Assembly: GCF_014844075.1 (NCBI RefSeq)
Contig: NZ_CP062165.1
Span: 3,224,001 to 3,288,000, forward strand
Source of the DNA: Paenibacillus sp. JNUCC-31
GTDB taxonomy: Bacteria > Bacillota > Bacilli > Paenibacillales > Paenibacillaceae
DNA length: 64,000 nt
Reading direction: 5' to 3'
The notes under the pieces were generated by a model. That model was not told the DNA's origin, did not search any database, and saw only the letters and a program-made list of their open reading frames with translations. Every line of letters starts with the position of its first letter. Within the stretch, counting starts at the first letter, position 1. This document shows, piece by piece, positions 1 through 8,526 of the stretch. The position numbers were made by a program, and so were the translations under genes.

Positions 1-2
1 TT

Positions 3-65
3 GAGGTAATGCAGAATACAACGATCAAGAAAATGCAGCTCAAGGTTCGCAAAGGTCATAAATAG
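3..65 (+). CDS. 3' end of an unidentified CDS entering from the left edge
   Basis: An open frame runs from the window edge to a TAG at 63-65 and encodes a short basic tail rich in Lys and Arg, ending KVRKGHK. It is followed at once by a good intrinsic terminator on the same strand, which is why I read it as the end of a real gene. Only about 20 residues are visible, so no family can be named. Confidence 0.35.
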   Translation, partial: EVMQNTTIKKMQLKVRKGHK

Positions 66-101
66 ATTTTGAACCCGTGTAAATAGAGTATTATTCAATA
101 A

Positions 102-142
102 GGGATAGTGGCTTATTTTATAAGTCGACTATCCTCTTTTTT
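102..142 (+). terminator. Rho-independent terminator
   Basis: GGATAGT (103-109) pairs with ACTATCC (128-134), with an inner CTTAT/ATAAG stem, followed by TCTTTTTT. It ends the gene entering from the left. Confidence 0.75.
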
Positions 143-182
143 ATATATTGAAATGAGATAAAAGCACTCGCTATCGCCGCTA

Positions 183-276
183 TATTCGGGATAAAGTTCC
201 ATTTGTTCATCAGGGTACACATTGTTCACTTGTACAAGATTCCATTTTAATTACACTAAATATGTAAACGCTTCAT
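183..276 (+). promoter_or_regulatory. Upstream regulatory region of the GH43 gene: AraR-like half sites and a cre-like site
   Basis: Three elements are visible. ATATTCGGGATAAAG (183-196) is followed by ATTTGTTCA (201-209), and both words recur upstream of araA. CTTGTACAAG (229-238) is a perfect 10-base palindrome resembling AraR half sites (ATTTGTACNNACAAAT). TGTAAACGCTTCAT (263-276) matches the CcpA cre consensus at about 11 of 14 positions. Arabinose induction and catabolite repression would fit the encoded enzyme, but the sites are inferred. Confidence 0.4.
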
Positions 277-304
277 AAAGGACCGATATTAGGAGGTGTG
301 TGTA

Positions 305-2173
305 ATGGGCAACAGGAAAGCAGTCTGGATTCTGGTCTTCGCGCTCACGCTAACCATGTTTGGCCTTCATCCCGAACGGACCAGCGCGGCAAGCGTGACG
401 ATCACCAACGGTTCCGATTGGCTGGATACTGCAGGCAACCCCATTCAGGCCAATAGCGGAAACATTCTGAAAGTCGGCAGTACGTATTATTGGTACGGCG
501 AGCATGCGGTCAGCGGTAAGTTTGACAGCGTTAATGTCTATACTTCAACCGATCTGAAGAACTGGACGTTCAGCAATGCCATCCTGACCAAGGATTCGGC
601 CACCGAGCTGGCCTCCAGCAAAATCGAACGTCCCAAAGTCATCTACAACGCCGCTACGAAGCAGTATGTGCTATGGGCGCATTACGAGAACGGCACAGAT
701 TACAATCTGGGACGGGTGGCGGTAGCAACCAGCAGCACACCAAACGGTAAATTCACGTATGAGGGAAGTTTTCGGCCTTTGGATTACGAGTCACGCGACA
801 TGACTGTTTTTGTAGATACAGACGGTACAGGTTATCTGATCACAGCATCCCGCAAGAATGGCGGGGCCAATGATACGATGGCTATTTTCAAAATGAACGC
901 CAGCTATACCGGTGTGGAAGCCTTTGTGGGTTGGCAATTTGAGAATGCCTACCGGGAAGCTCCTGCCGTTGTGAAAAAGGGCAATCGCTACTACCTCTTC
1001 ACCTCCCAAGCTGCTGGCTGGTATCCGAATCAGGGCGCGTATGCAACCGCATCGTCCATGACAGGCACATGGTCCGCTCTCACACCTTATGGCAATCCAT
1101 CGGCCTTCGGCTCCCAGATCCATGATATTGCCACCATTACAGGCAGCAGCACCACATCCTATATTTATATGGGCGATCGCTGGAATCCACTCAATCTTGG
1201 TGAACATAAACATATCTGGCTTCCTTTAACCTTGAATGATTCAAACGGAACCGCCTCACTGGAATGGTACAAAGAGTGGAATATCGATGCTGTGACAGGC
1301 ACGGTAACGCCACCTGCTCTTGTTAATCACGCCCAAGGCAAAACAGCTACAGCCATCTCCACAGCCTCCGGCTCATCTGCATCCCATGTCAACGACGGCA
1401 ACTATCAGACTTCTTGGGCAGCATCGTCCAATACTTGGCCAGCCTGGTGGCAGGTCGATTTCGGCGCACCGAAGACCATTACGGAGATCGATATCTCCTG
1501 GTTTATGTATAAAGGCTCGGAAGGCTATTATAAGTACAAAATGGAGATCAGCAATGATGGCGTTAATTACTCCACGCTAGATCGAACCAGCAATACCACC
1601 TATGGGTTTACGACCGACGCTGTTCATTTTACCGCCCGTTATGTACGTATCAATATGGTCAACGCTGTTCTGTGGAACAATCCGGGTAACTGGTACACCC
1701 CAACCCTGCATGAGGTCAAAATGTTAGGCCCGGCAACACCTGATGCAACGAATTACAGCCGCTTCAGCTCCTTCAATTATCCGGATCGGTACATCCGTCA
1801 TTCCAACTTCACTGCACGGATCGACACGAACGTCTCACCTGTACTGGATTCCCAGTTCCGCGTTGTACCCGGCTTGGCCAGCTCTACAGGCATCTCACTG
1901 GAGTCCATCAATTTTCCGGGCTACTTTCTGAAGCGCAATGCCAGCAACAAAATCGTACTTGAGGCATACACGGATACCCCCGCCTATAAAGGAGATGCCA
2001 CGTTCCTGAGCAGCCCCGGCTGGGCTGACAGCACCAAAGTATCGCTCCAGTCGTACAGCCAGCCCGGATATTACATCCGGCATTACGACTATGTATTGCA
2101 GCTAGATGCCATCAATGCCTCCAGCAGCGCAACGGTGAAGGGTGACGCCACGTTTGGGCGAAGCGATTTTTAA
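305..2173 (+). CDS. Secreted GH43-family glycoside hydrolase with F5/8-type and AbfB carbohydrate-binding domains
   Basis: A secreted polysaccharide-degrading enzyme of 622 residues. ATG at 305 is chosen over an earlier in-frame GTG because AGGAGGTG (291-298) sits 6 bases before it. Residues 1-29 are a signal peptide ending near SAA. Residues 30-315 form a GH43-type five-bladed propeller (GNILKVGSTYYWYGE, REAPAVV), closest by eye to the exo-galactanase-like subfamilies, in which the usual catalytic Asp of blade one is absent. Residues 335-470 resemble an F5/8 type C (CBM32) module. Residues 475-620 are an AbfB (CBM42) arabinofuranose-binding domain with repeated GYFL/GYYI strands. The likely substrates are side chains of arabinan, arabinogalactan or arabinoxylan; the exact linkage cannot be told from sequence. 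It appears monocistronic. Confidence 0.85.
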   Translation: MGNRKAVWILVFALTLTMFGLHPERTSAASVTITNGSDWLDTAGNPIQANSGNILKVGSTYYWYGEHAVSGKFDSVNVYTSTDLKNWTFSNAILTKDSATELASSKIERPKVIYNAATKQYVLWAHYENGTDYNLGRVAVATSSTPNGKFTYEGSFRPLDYESRDMTVFVDTDGTGYLITASRKNGGANDTMAIFKMNASYTGVEAFVGWQFENAYREAPAVVKKGNRYYLFTSQAAGWYPNQGAYATASSMTGTWSALTPYGNPSAFGSQIHDIATITGSSTTSYIYMGDRWNPLNLGEHKHIWLPLTLNDSNGTASLEWYKEWNIDAVTGTVTPPALVNHAQGKTATAISTASGSSASHVNDGNYQTSWAASSNTWPAWWQVDFGAPKTITEIDISWFMYKGSEGYYKYKMEISNDGVNYSTLDRTSNTTYGFTTDAVHFTARYVRINMVNAVLWNNPGNWYTPTLHEVKMLGPATPDATNYSRFSSFNYPDRYIRHSNFTARIDTNVSPVLDSQFRVVPGLASSTGISLESINFPGYFLKRNASNKIVLEAYTDTPAYKGDATFLSSPGWADSTKVSLQSYSQPGYYIRHYDYVLQLDAINASSSATVKGDATFGRSDF

Positions 2174-2196
2174 GAGAATGAGCATCTACTTCTCGG

Positions 2197-2246
2197 GAAA
2201 AAGGCCGCTTCTTCAGAACTCACAACTGAAGATGTAGCCTCTTTTG
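2197..2246 (+). terminator. Terminator after the GH43 gene
   Basis: An imperfect stem (GGC..TCTTCAG paired with CTGAAGA..GCC) ends in CTCTTTTGCTG, just downstream of the stop codon. Confidence 0.6.
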
Positions 2247-2354
2247 CTGTATAAAATTTGTGATTGGTGCGTACGGAAATATGCAAATGGGGAGTACACA
2301 ACGTACCCAACACGCAGACTCTATATAACTAAAATATATTTTCTAAAAAAATGA

Positions 2355-2900
2355 TTACTGATTTGAAAATCTGAAGATCAACTTTTCTCCATCATGCGTT
2401 TGGTCTTTCAATTCCATATAGTTTCCCTGGGTATAGTCCGATACGGTCTTTCGCCAAAAGTGTTGACCGACTCTATTCTTCTCCGAGGGATTCGTAAATA
2501 TCTCCCATCTGCCCTGAAATCTCCGGAATACCTCTTTTGCAGCGTTCTCTGCAATCCCCATACCTCTGAATGGCTGCATCAGAAAGAATTCATGTACAAA
2601 GAAATCCGTGTCTGCCGAACAATGAGGCGCATTAGCCACAAATACAAAACCTGCTGGTACGCCATCTACTCTAATCAAAAATGTATAGAGAACGTTCGGT
2701 TTTTCCCACCATATGTTCTGGACATCATATTGATCTTGCAACGTTTTGTAATCATCACCCATTTCGAAAATCCCATGTTGATTCGGAATGTGTTCTGCAT
2801 CCAGCCCATAATGTCCAGATAAATCATGAAGGTATAGAGGATACATGTTTTTGATGATGTATGCCTCATGGTTATGCGCTATCTGCACGTCAATTTTCAA
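2355..2900 (-). CDS. GNAT-family acetyltransferase
   Basis: A cytoplasmic protein of about 181 residues with a GNAT N-acetyltransferase fold. The acetyl-CoA-binding motif is visible as QPFRGMGIAENAAKEVF, followed by WRKTVSDY near the C-terminus. The frame is open further upstream, but a TTG at 2900 preceded by GGGGGAG is preferred, because it gives a normal family N-terminus (KIDVQIAHNHEAYIIKNMYP). The substrate is unknown. The 88-residue Mor-like gene lies immediately upstream on the same strand. Confidence 0.75.
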   Translation of the reverse strand: MKIDVQIAHNHEAYIIKNMYPLYLHDLSGHYGLDAEHIPNQHGIFEMGDDYKTLQDQYDVQNIWWEKPNVLYTFLIRVDGVPAGFVFVANAPHCSADTDFFVHEFFLMQPFRGMGIAENAAKEVFRRFQGRWEIFTNPSEKNRVGQHFWRKTVSDYTQGNYMELKDQTHDGEKLIFRFSNQ

Positions 2901-3061
2901 ACGTAACTCCCCCCCATGGATATTGTACTGTTTTGTTAGTAAACGTTCTGTAATCAAATTGTATTGGTCTTCTCCTGCACAATATAGGCAACAAACCATT
3001 TAATCCAAATCCTGCACAAAAAGCCACATTCGATTTCTCGAATGCAGCTCTAAGCCTTAAA

Positions 3062-3328
3062 TCACTTTTTGGAATATACAATTTTCTTGATACTGTCGAT
3101 GGACAAACAAAATTGCTCTATGAGTTGGTCAATGGACATGCCCGCAGCGAATAACTGGCGGATTTCATCGTTCCTTTGCTTCAAAACCATCCGGCTGCCT
3201 GAATTCTCGCCCCACTTTTGATGGGCTTCCTTCGGTTTGGGGATATACACCAACCCACCAGGGATGTGGCGCTGGATCTCCTTTAGCAATGATTCCGGAA
3301 AAACCGTATCTGCATTAACATATTTCAT
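3062..3328 (-). CDS. CD3324-family / Mor-type helix-turn-helix protein
   Basis: An 88-residue protein with an N-terminal segment (VFPESLLKEIQRHIPGGLVYIPKP) typical of the CD3324/Mor-activator-like family. A predicted helix-turn-helix follows at about residues 55-85 (IRQLFAAGMSIDQLIEQFCL). AAGGAGCGGAG lies 5-10 bases before the ATG. It is probably a small DNA-binding regulator of unknown target. Confidence 0.7.
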   Translation of the reverse strand: MKYVNADTVFPESLLKEIQRHIPGGLVYIPKPKEAHQKWGENSGSRMVLKQRNDEIRQLFAAGMSIDQLIEQFCLSIDSIKKIVYSKK

Positions 3329-3591
3329 ATTTGCTCCGCTCCTTAAAAGTTAAGATCTTTAAGGCAGCAGAGTCAACCGATGAACACTTGTTATACGCAT
3401 TATACTAATGTGGCGGAAATGGAATTCAAGCTCTATACAAACAACCGCCGTTGTTCATCGCATGGACTCTGCATAGAGCGGATCGTGAAACTTCTTATGA
3501 ATTGAATCATGGTAGCCCCCCATTCGGTGAATCCTATATAAGCTACTTTCATAGTACTCTTATATGTTCCATATGAGAACGCGATATCCTT

Positions 3592-4500
3592 TTACAACGT
3601 ATTGTACTGCTTCAAACTCCGTTCCAGCATCTCTTTCACTTGTTGTTGCAGCTCCAAAGGCTCCATCACCTTCACTTCAGGCCCATAGGAGAGCAGCTTC
3701 CGCGCTGTAAAAGGAAACTCCTCAAGCGGAACCAGTCCTCGCCATTCATTATCTTCAACCGACTTGAACAGTACATCTGATCCTGCCAGTCTCGCCCCAA
3801 AATCCGTGAATTGCAGCACGACTTCTACGCTTTCTCTCTCTTCCTTGAAATTCAACCACTCTTGCAAACTAGGAACCGACTCGTCGATGGAACCCAGCAT
3901 AACCAGCTCCTGCATGCGATCCACCCGATACAACAGCACCCGATCCTTCCTCCGGGCCGGCATATACCAATACCCGTGATCGTAATAGATACCAATGGGG
4001 AAGGCCTGTACTTTTTTATGTCCCTGCCGGGAATGATATATAAATTCAATTTCTCTTTTATCTACTGCCGCGCCTAATATCTCTGTTGTCACTGCCTCGA
4101 CCTGCACAGCATGATGTTGAAGGAACGTAATGTGCTGCCTCATCCGTGTAATCAGATCCTGTACATCCTGAGGCAAAGTTGAATAATATTCCTCTGCCAG
4201 ATGTTCACGAATTGATCCATACGGAAAATCCGGGACGTTCTCCAAATATTCAATCATCATAAACAACCCCAACGCCTCATGTTGTGTGAGTTGAAGAGGT
4301 GGCAAAATCCGATTAGGCAGCACTCGGTAACCCCCGTTCACGCCAACCTCTGTATACAAAGGAAAGCCCAACTCCTGCAGATCATTCAAATCTCGCTGAA
4401 TCGTACGGATCGACACCTGAAAACGCTCCGCCAATTCACGAGCCGTAAATTTTTTTCTCGAATCCATGAGTCGCATCAATGCGAGTTTTCGATTATTCAT
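3592..4500 (-). CDS. YafY-type transcriptional regulator (HTH_11 + WYL domain)
   Basis: A 302-residue DNA-binding regulator. Residues 1-60 form a DeoR-like winged helix (ARELAERFQVSIRTIQRDLN). Residues 140-215 are a WYL ligand-sensing domain (IEFIYHSRQGHKKV, then PIGIYYDHGYWYM), followed by a WCX-like C-terminus. The start is the ATG at 4500, behind AGGTGGGG; a GTG two codons earlier lies too close to that site. It is divergent from a dihydrofolate-reductase-like gene, the usual arrangement for a local regulator, with about 75 bases between them. Confidence 0.85.
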   Translation of the reverse strand: MNNRKLALMRLMDSRKKFTARELAERFQVSIRTIQRDLNDLQELGFPLYTEVGVNGGYRVLPNRILPPLQLTQHEALGLFMMIEYLENVPDFPYGSIREHLAEEYYSTLPQDVQDLITRMRQHITFLQHHAVQVEAVTTEILGAAVDKREIEFIYHSRQGHKKVQAFPIGIYYDHGYWYMPARRKDRVLLYRVDRMQELVMLGSIDESVPSLQEWLNFKEERESVEVVLQFTDFGARLAGSDVLFKSVEDNEWRGLVPLEEFPFTARKLLSYGPEVKVMEPLELQQQVKEMLERSLKQYNTL

Positions 4501-4527
4501 ATTCACCCCACCTAACTACGTCAACAT

Positions 4528-4555
4528 TTGTCATAGTTGGAGTGTATCATACATT
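4528..4555 (+). promoter_or_regulatory. Predicted sigma-A promoter of the DHFR-like gene
   Basis: TTGTCA (4528-4533) and TACATT (4550-4555) are separated by 16 bases. The promoter lies in the short divergent spacer, so the WYL regulator could bind over it. Confidence 0.4.
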
Positions 4556-4574
4556 TCAGAAGGGAGCGATTGAT

Positions 4575-5108
4575 ATGTCTACCAATAAAGTTGTGCTATA
4601 CATTGCGATGAGTCTGGATGGGTACATTGCAAGACCGGACGGTTCGGTGGATTGGCTGTTCGATGTGGAAGGTGACGGTGGCGATAACGGGTATGGCGAG
4701 TTTTATTCAACGATTGGATCGGTGGTTATGGGACGTCTTACGTATGAAGAGGTGCTCAAGCTGTCAGAGGATTTCCCCTATGCGGATCGCCCGACGTATG
4801 TACTTTCCCGTTCCAAACAAGCCCCTGCACCACATGTACAATTTACGGACGAGGCTGTGGAGAACCTGATTCCCCGATTGAAGCAGGACTCCGGCGGTGA
4901 CATTTGGATTGTGGGCGGAGGTCAGCTGGTGCAAGCCGTTCTGGAACAACAACTGCTCGATGAGGTTGAGATTGCCATTATTCCGAAGGTTCTTGGTGAA
5001 GGAATTCCCCTATTTCCAATAGGAACGGTACCAACCCATTTCAAAATGATTCATACGTACACGCTGGGGCAGATCATTTCGATCCGCTATCAGGTACAAG
5101 GGAATTAA
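4575..5108 (+). CDS. Dihydrofolate reductase family protein (RibD C-terminal-like)
   Basis: A 177-residue protein of the DHFR/RibD-C fold. It opens with VVLYIAMSLDGYIARPDGSV, has the NADPH-binding stretches VVMGRLTYEEV and WIVGGGQL, and ends with the usual IIPKVLGEGIPLFP strand. The ATG at 4575 follows AAGGGAGCGATTGAT; the longer frame upstream overlaps the promoter region and is rejected. Such YyaP/YwjB-like proteins are reductases of unknown physiological substrate. It is divergent from the WYL regulator. Confidence 0.85.
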   Translation: MSTNKVVLYIAMSLDGYIARPDGSVDWLFDVEGDGGDNGYGEFYSTIGSVVMGRLTYEEVLKLSEDFPYADRPTYVLSRSKQAPAPHVQFTDEAVENLIPRLKQDSGGDIWIVGGGQLVQAVLEQQLLDEVEIAIIPKVLGEGIPLFPIGTVPTHFKMIHTYTLGQIISIRYQVQGN

Positions 5109-5157
5109 CTTTAGCGTATTTGACACATCCCTTTCGATGTTTAAGGTGTACTAAAAG

Positions 5158-5196
5158 AAGAGCCAGGCCTCTCTACCTAAGAAAGGTCTGGCTCTT
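5158..5196 (-). terminator. Terminator shared by the convergent DHFR-like and SGNH genes
   Basis: AAGAGCCAGGCCT pairs with AGGTCTGGCTCTT around a short loop. The T-rich side (TTCTTTTAG) lies on the minus strand, so it mainly ends the SGNH gene. Confidence 0.7.
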
Positions 5197-5219
5197 CCGA
5201 TTACAAATGTAAATTAAAA

Positions 5220-6344
5220 TTATTTTAAAATTTCCTTTAAATAATCCGCTAACGCATCAGCAGTCCTTCGATGAGATAACTCACCCGGATGACTTCTGGC
5301 GCCTACCGTCTCCTCGGTCGTATTGGGAAGCTGTATCACCGAGACTTTCGTATCTCCGGACTGTCTCGTATAAGCGTCAACAGCACGATAAATCGCTGGC
5401 ATCATCGGGAATCCAAGCATGCCGTATGCCCATACGAGATGCGGTTCTGGATTGTTTTTTCGAAGTTGGGTCAAGAATCGGGTCACGGCATTCTCAAAAG
5501 CAGCCAGATCCTCTTCATGGTAAGTGCCGTCTTCGTTCAGGCGTTGCTTGTACACCTTTCCGGTAACGGGGTCCTGCCACGCCGGGGTTTGAAAGGCCCC
5601 TCCATCATTGCTTCCCAGATTAACGACCACTACATCCGGCTGCCAGGAGTTAAAATCATGTTTGTCCCCTGCCCCAAGTGCTGCGTTCTTATCTCCGGTC
5701 ACCAATCCACAAACTTGCTCGTAATAATCAGGGATATTTGCATTCGGATTGTTATCCCAACTCGTCAGCACACCCCAGCCGCTCTGCGAGATGACGCGGT
5801 ATTCTGCATTCAGCGCTTCTGCTGTCATAGCCGTATAATTATGTATGGCACTGAACCACATCGGAATCCAATCCTCTTCTGTTTTGGCTCCAATTGCGCC
5901 TTCTCCGGATGTAATACTGTCGCCGATAAATTCAATCTTGTACGGTTTTTCCTCTACAGGCGCGAAGTCACCATCGGACTTCACCGCATGAATCTGCAAG
6001 GAACAGCCCGGATCTCCATTCATGGCCTGTACATCTTTGACGATGCGTACATTTTTCACCACATTCTCGTTCATTCCTCGAAATACGCAGATCCAATACC
6101 TTCCCGCCGTTAACATCTGTCTGCTCACCGGGACACCGTTAATCAGAATGCTGATCCAGGGTTCATACAGGTCATAATCGGACTCGATCTCCACCCACAA
6201 CTCAGAGGCTTTTGCATTAAGCTCAACCGCACTTCCGGTCCAAAACAAAGTTAAGGGCGACCGTTGTCCTGTCGTTCTGCCATGTATTTTGAGATTGCTG
6301 ACATCAGATAACGCATACGTCTTTAGTTTCTCATTATCCTTCAC
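5220..6344 (-). CDS. SGNH/GDSL hydrolase, CE2-like carbohydrate esterase
   Basis: A 374-residue esterase with the two-part layout of carbohydrate esterase family 2. Residues 1-120 form a beta-sandwich, and residues 125-374 the SGNH hydrolase: block I FIGDSITSGEG (nucleophile Ser), block III NLGSNDGG, and a C-terminal catalytic SHPGELSH with the D/H pair. It probably removes acetyl groups from polysaccharide or oligosaccharide. There is no signal peptide, so it should act in the cytoplasm. The GTG at 6344 is used because GGGAGGA lies 7 bases upstream; the longer frame from 6374 has no such site. A frameshifted stub of the same gene lies at 9187-9318. Confidence 0.8.
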   Translation of the reverse strand: MKDNEKLKTYALSDVSNLKIHGRTTGQRSPLTLFWTGSAVELNAKASELWVEIESDYDLYEPWISILINGVPVSRQMLTAGRYWICVFRGMNENVVKNVRIVKDVQAMNGDPGCSLQIHAVKSDGDFAPVEEKPYKIEFIGDSITSGEGAIGAKTEEDWIPMWFSAIHNYTAMTAEALNAEYRVISQSGWGVLTSWDNNPNANIPDYYEQVCGLVTGDKNAALGAGDKHDFNSWQPDVVVVNLGSNDGGAFQTPAWQDPVTGKVYKQRLNEDGTYHEEDLAAFENAVTRFLTQLRKNNPEPHLVWAYGMLGFPMMPAIYRAVDAYTRQSGDTKVSVIQLPNTTEETVGARSHPGELSHRRTADALADYLKEILK

Positions 6345-6392
6345 AATGTGTTCCTCCCGCAGATTATTGCCCAAGGGGGCAGTCTCATATGA

Positions 6393-6875
6393 CTAGATTT
6401 TAAGAAAGCAGTCCACATGCTTCTGGTATTTTTCGTACCAGATTTTCCATTCCGCTTCACGAGATTCCAAAGTACGGCCATCAAGTAATGCCTCAATGAC
6501 ATTCAGACAGACATGCCATCCTGCGAGATCCTTAGGTGTATGACTTGTGATAGAGTGAATGGTTTCGATCAGCAGCAGGCGACACCCATCCGACTCTGGA
6601 TATAGCTCGAACCGAACCCGGTCTTCTGCCCATGTAAATTCGAGAACGGAATGCGGCACAAAGTCCAGAATTTGAAGAACCAGGAACGTACCATCCGGCA
6701 TATTGAACTTGATGCTCCCACCTGCACGAAGGTCCGTTACTTCGAGTTCGGAGAACCACTTTGTGAGCTTTTCATTTTCCGTTAAATAGGACCATACCTC
6801 TTCCACAGAGTACTTCCAATGACGTTCGAAACTGGCTATTGTACCATTCGGTACTTGATTCAACTCTGCAATCAT
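6393..6875 (-). CDS. SRPBCC family protein (AHSA1-like)
   Basis: A 160-residue START/Bet v1-like domain protein: VSYSVEEVW-type opening (HWKYSVEEVWSYLTENEKL), the core DLRAGGSIKFNMPDG, and a C-terminal helix with GWHVCLNVIEALLDG. These proteins bind hydrophobic ligands, and the role here is unknown. The ATG at 6875 follows GGAGGTATCTTT. It lies 49 bases upstream of the SGNH esterase on the same strand, so the two may be co-transcribed. The first 25 codons and about 50 bases of leader are repeated as a relic at 9319-9447. Confidence 0.8.
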   Translation of the reverse strand: MIAELNQVPNGTIASFERHWKYSVEEVWSYLTENEKLTKWFSELEVTDLRAGGSIKFNMPDGTFLVLQILDFVPHSVLEFTWAEDRVRFELYPESDGCRLLLIETIHSITSHTPKDLAGWHVCLNVIEALLDGRTLESREAEWKIWYEKYQKHVDCFLKI

Positions 6876-7084
6876 AAAGATACCTCCTCCATAAGGATAG
6901 ATCATGGCTTACCACTCTGAATGTGGAATTAACCCGGGAATGAACAGGATGATGTGGAGCAACTCGTTTCCACATGTTCTCCCAATATCGGCACTCCAGC
7001 TGACTATTGTTATTGGACAGGTGGGGCGCTCGCTCTCACATCATCCTGATTATTTGTTCAATATGCCTTATTTCATCCCGTTAT

Positions 7085-7774
7085 TCACAAATGTTGATTC
7101 CCTAATCCATCGAGAACATTCGGAATTTTAACGATATGTGATTGTTTATGATAAAACATACAATACACCCGTAAATTATCGATGTGTATTTCTTTGTTTA
7201 AGGTAAATCCCCATTTGCAATACATATTAACATTTTCTTGGTTTTCCGTGTCCAGTGCAATTCCCTGTGAATGTGTGTCCCCATTAATCGTTTTCATGAG
7301 GTGCATCAGCAACGATTTACCAATTCCCTTTCCCTGAGACTTAGGTATTACGCCAATCATAATGAGGTAATGATGCGATAGCCGGGGAGCGGCGGATCTG
7401 GTGACTCGCATATAGGAATTAAGGAGCCATAAGGATTTTACGGACATTTGAAAAAACAACGGAATGAACCGCCCCATGAGCAGAAACCCTTCTTTCATAT
7501 TTTGAAGCTTGTTCTTTTCTGGTTTTTCTACGATGTACGCACCGAGCAGGCACTCATTTTCAAATAAACCCCAGACCTCCTCACTGACCAAAAAAGCTTT
7601 ATCAAACATAAAGGAAACAAAAGCTATCACACGGCTCCTTGCCTTCTCATCCATCTCCGAATCACCAAATAAGTACAGGAATAATGGATCTCGGGCAAAG
7701 GCTTTGCTCAAAACGAATACAAATGAAGGTTTGTCTGATTTCGTTAGCCTGGCGATTGTATACGGAGTGCTCAT
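7085..7774 (-). CDS. GNAT-family N-acetyltransferase
   Basis: A 229-residue acetyltransferase. The CoA-binding motif A is clear (IGVIPKSQGKGIGKSLLMHL), followed by ALDTENQENVNMYCKWGF, the usual motif B. The N-terminal half (FVFVLSKAFARDPLF) matches the family that acts on small-molecule amines. Its ATG overlaps the stop of the upstream membrane-protein gene (ATGA), so the two are translationally coupled and probably one operon, divergent from a TetR regulator. The substrate is unknown. Confidence 0.8.
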   Translation of the reverse strand: MSTPYTIARLTKSDKPSFVFVLSKAFARDPLFLYLFGDSEMDEKARSRVIAFVSFMFDKAFLVSEEVWGLFENECLLGAYIVEKPEKNKLQNMKEGFLLMGRFIPLFFQMSVKSLWLLNSYMRVTRSAAPRLSHHYLIMIGVIPKSQGKGIGKSLLMHLMKTINGDTHSQGIALDTENQENVNMYCKWGFTLNKEIHIDNLRVYCMFYHKQSHIVKIPNVLDGLGNQHL

Positions 7775-8340
7775 GTTTCTTCACCGAGGCTGTTTGTTGT
7801 TCTGCCATAATGATCGACGGCGAAGCTGAATAACACTTTAAGCATAAATAATGAACAGGTAATCAGCATATACGGCTTCATATCTGGCAGCATGGGCATA
7901 CAACCCAGGCCGATCGACAGGAGCAAACCTGCAACAAATCGTTGTGATTGCTTACCCATAAGGGAATTTACGATAAATGCTCCCAGAATGGTATAAGCCC
8001 AGATTCCTATTGCATACCCAATATCCGTATTCAATAGAAACGCAACAATCACGATATGAAAATGTATTGCAATGAATACGATGCGATTGGTTTTGCGTAC
8101 AGCGTAAAAATTGCTGGTTGAAGGTGAGAAGTTGGCTATACAACCGGAGAATATATCAAAAATGAGCAATAACGCCAGAACGATGCGCCAAACTGGCAAA
8201 TTTCCTGTAAGTTCCGGGAAAATCAGGCCCATCGTTGTGGTCAGGAGACCACCAAAGAGCAGTACGGCTAATAGGGATGCAATGCTCTGTTTCTCACCAA
8301 AAACATCATGCAGAAATGTGGGAATCCGTATTTGTTTCAT
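7771..8340 (-). CDS. Multi-pass membrane protein of unknown function
   Basis: A 189-residue hydrophobic protein with about six predicted membrane segments (for example SLLAVLLFGGLLTTTMGLIF, IVLALLLIFDIFSGCIANF, VAGLLLSIGLGCMPML). I do not recognise the family. It is the first gene of a two-gene operon with a GNAT acetyltransferase (4-base overlap) and is divergent from a TetR-family regulator, which probably controls it through the palindrome at 8403-8416. Confidence 0.7.
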   Translation of the reverse strand: MKQIRIPTFLHDVFGEKQSIASLLAVLLFGGLLTTTMGLIFPELTGNLPVWRIVLALLLIFDIFSGCIANFSPSTSNFYAVRKTNRIVFIAIHFHIVIVAFLLNTDIGYAIGIWAYTILGAFIVNSLMGKQSQRFVAGLLLSIGLGCMPMLPDMKPYMLITCSLFMLKVLFSFAVDHYGRTTNSLGEET

Positions 8341-8402
8341 GTAAATACACTCCTATCCTAATTGAATGTTTTAAAATGCATTTCTAAGCAAATAAAATTA
8401 TG

Positions 8403-8416
8403 TACTATATATAGTA
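8403..8416. promoter_or_regulatory. Candidate TetR operator in the divergent spacer
   Basis: TACTATATATAGTA is a perfect 14-base palindrome between the TetR gene and the membrane protein/GNAT operon. The position suits a repressor site for both promoters; the assignment is inferred. Confidence 0.45.
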
Positions 8417-8526
8417 AATGACTACAAAAACATTATAACTACATCACATCAGGATTTCAACAGATTTATACTTATTATATTGAATTACTCTAAAACTTGA
8501 GCTACACTACATTTGAGGTGGAGAAG

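Noticed and set aside
5289..6113. Plus-strand frame of 274 codons opposite the SGNH esterase
   Set aside because: It shows no domain or start signal, while the minus-strand frame has clear SGNH blocks.
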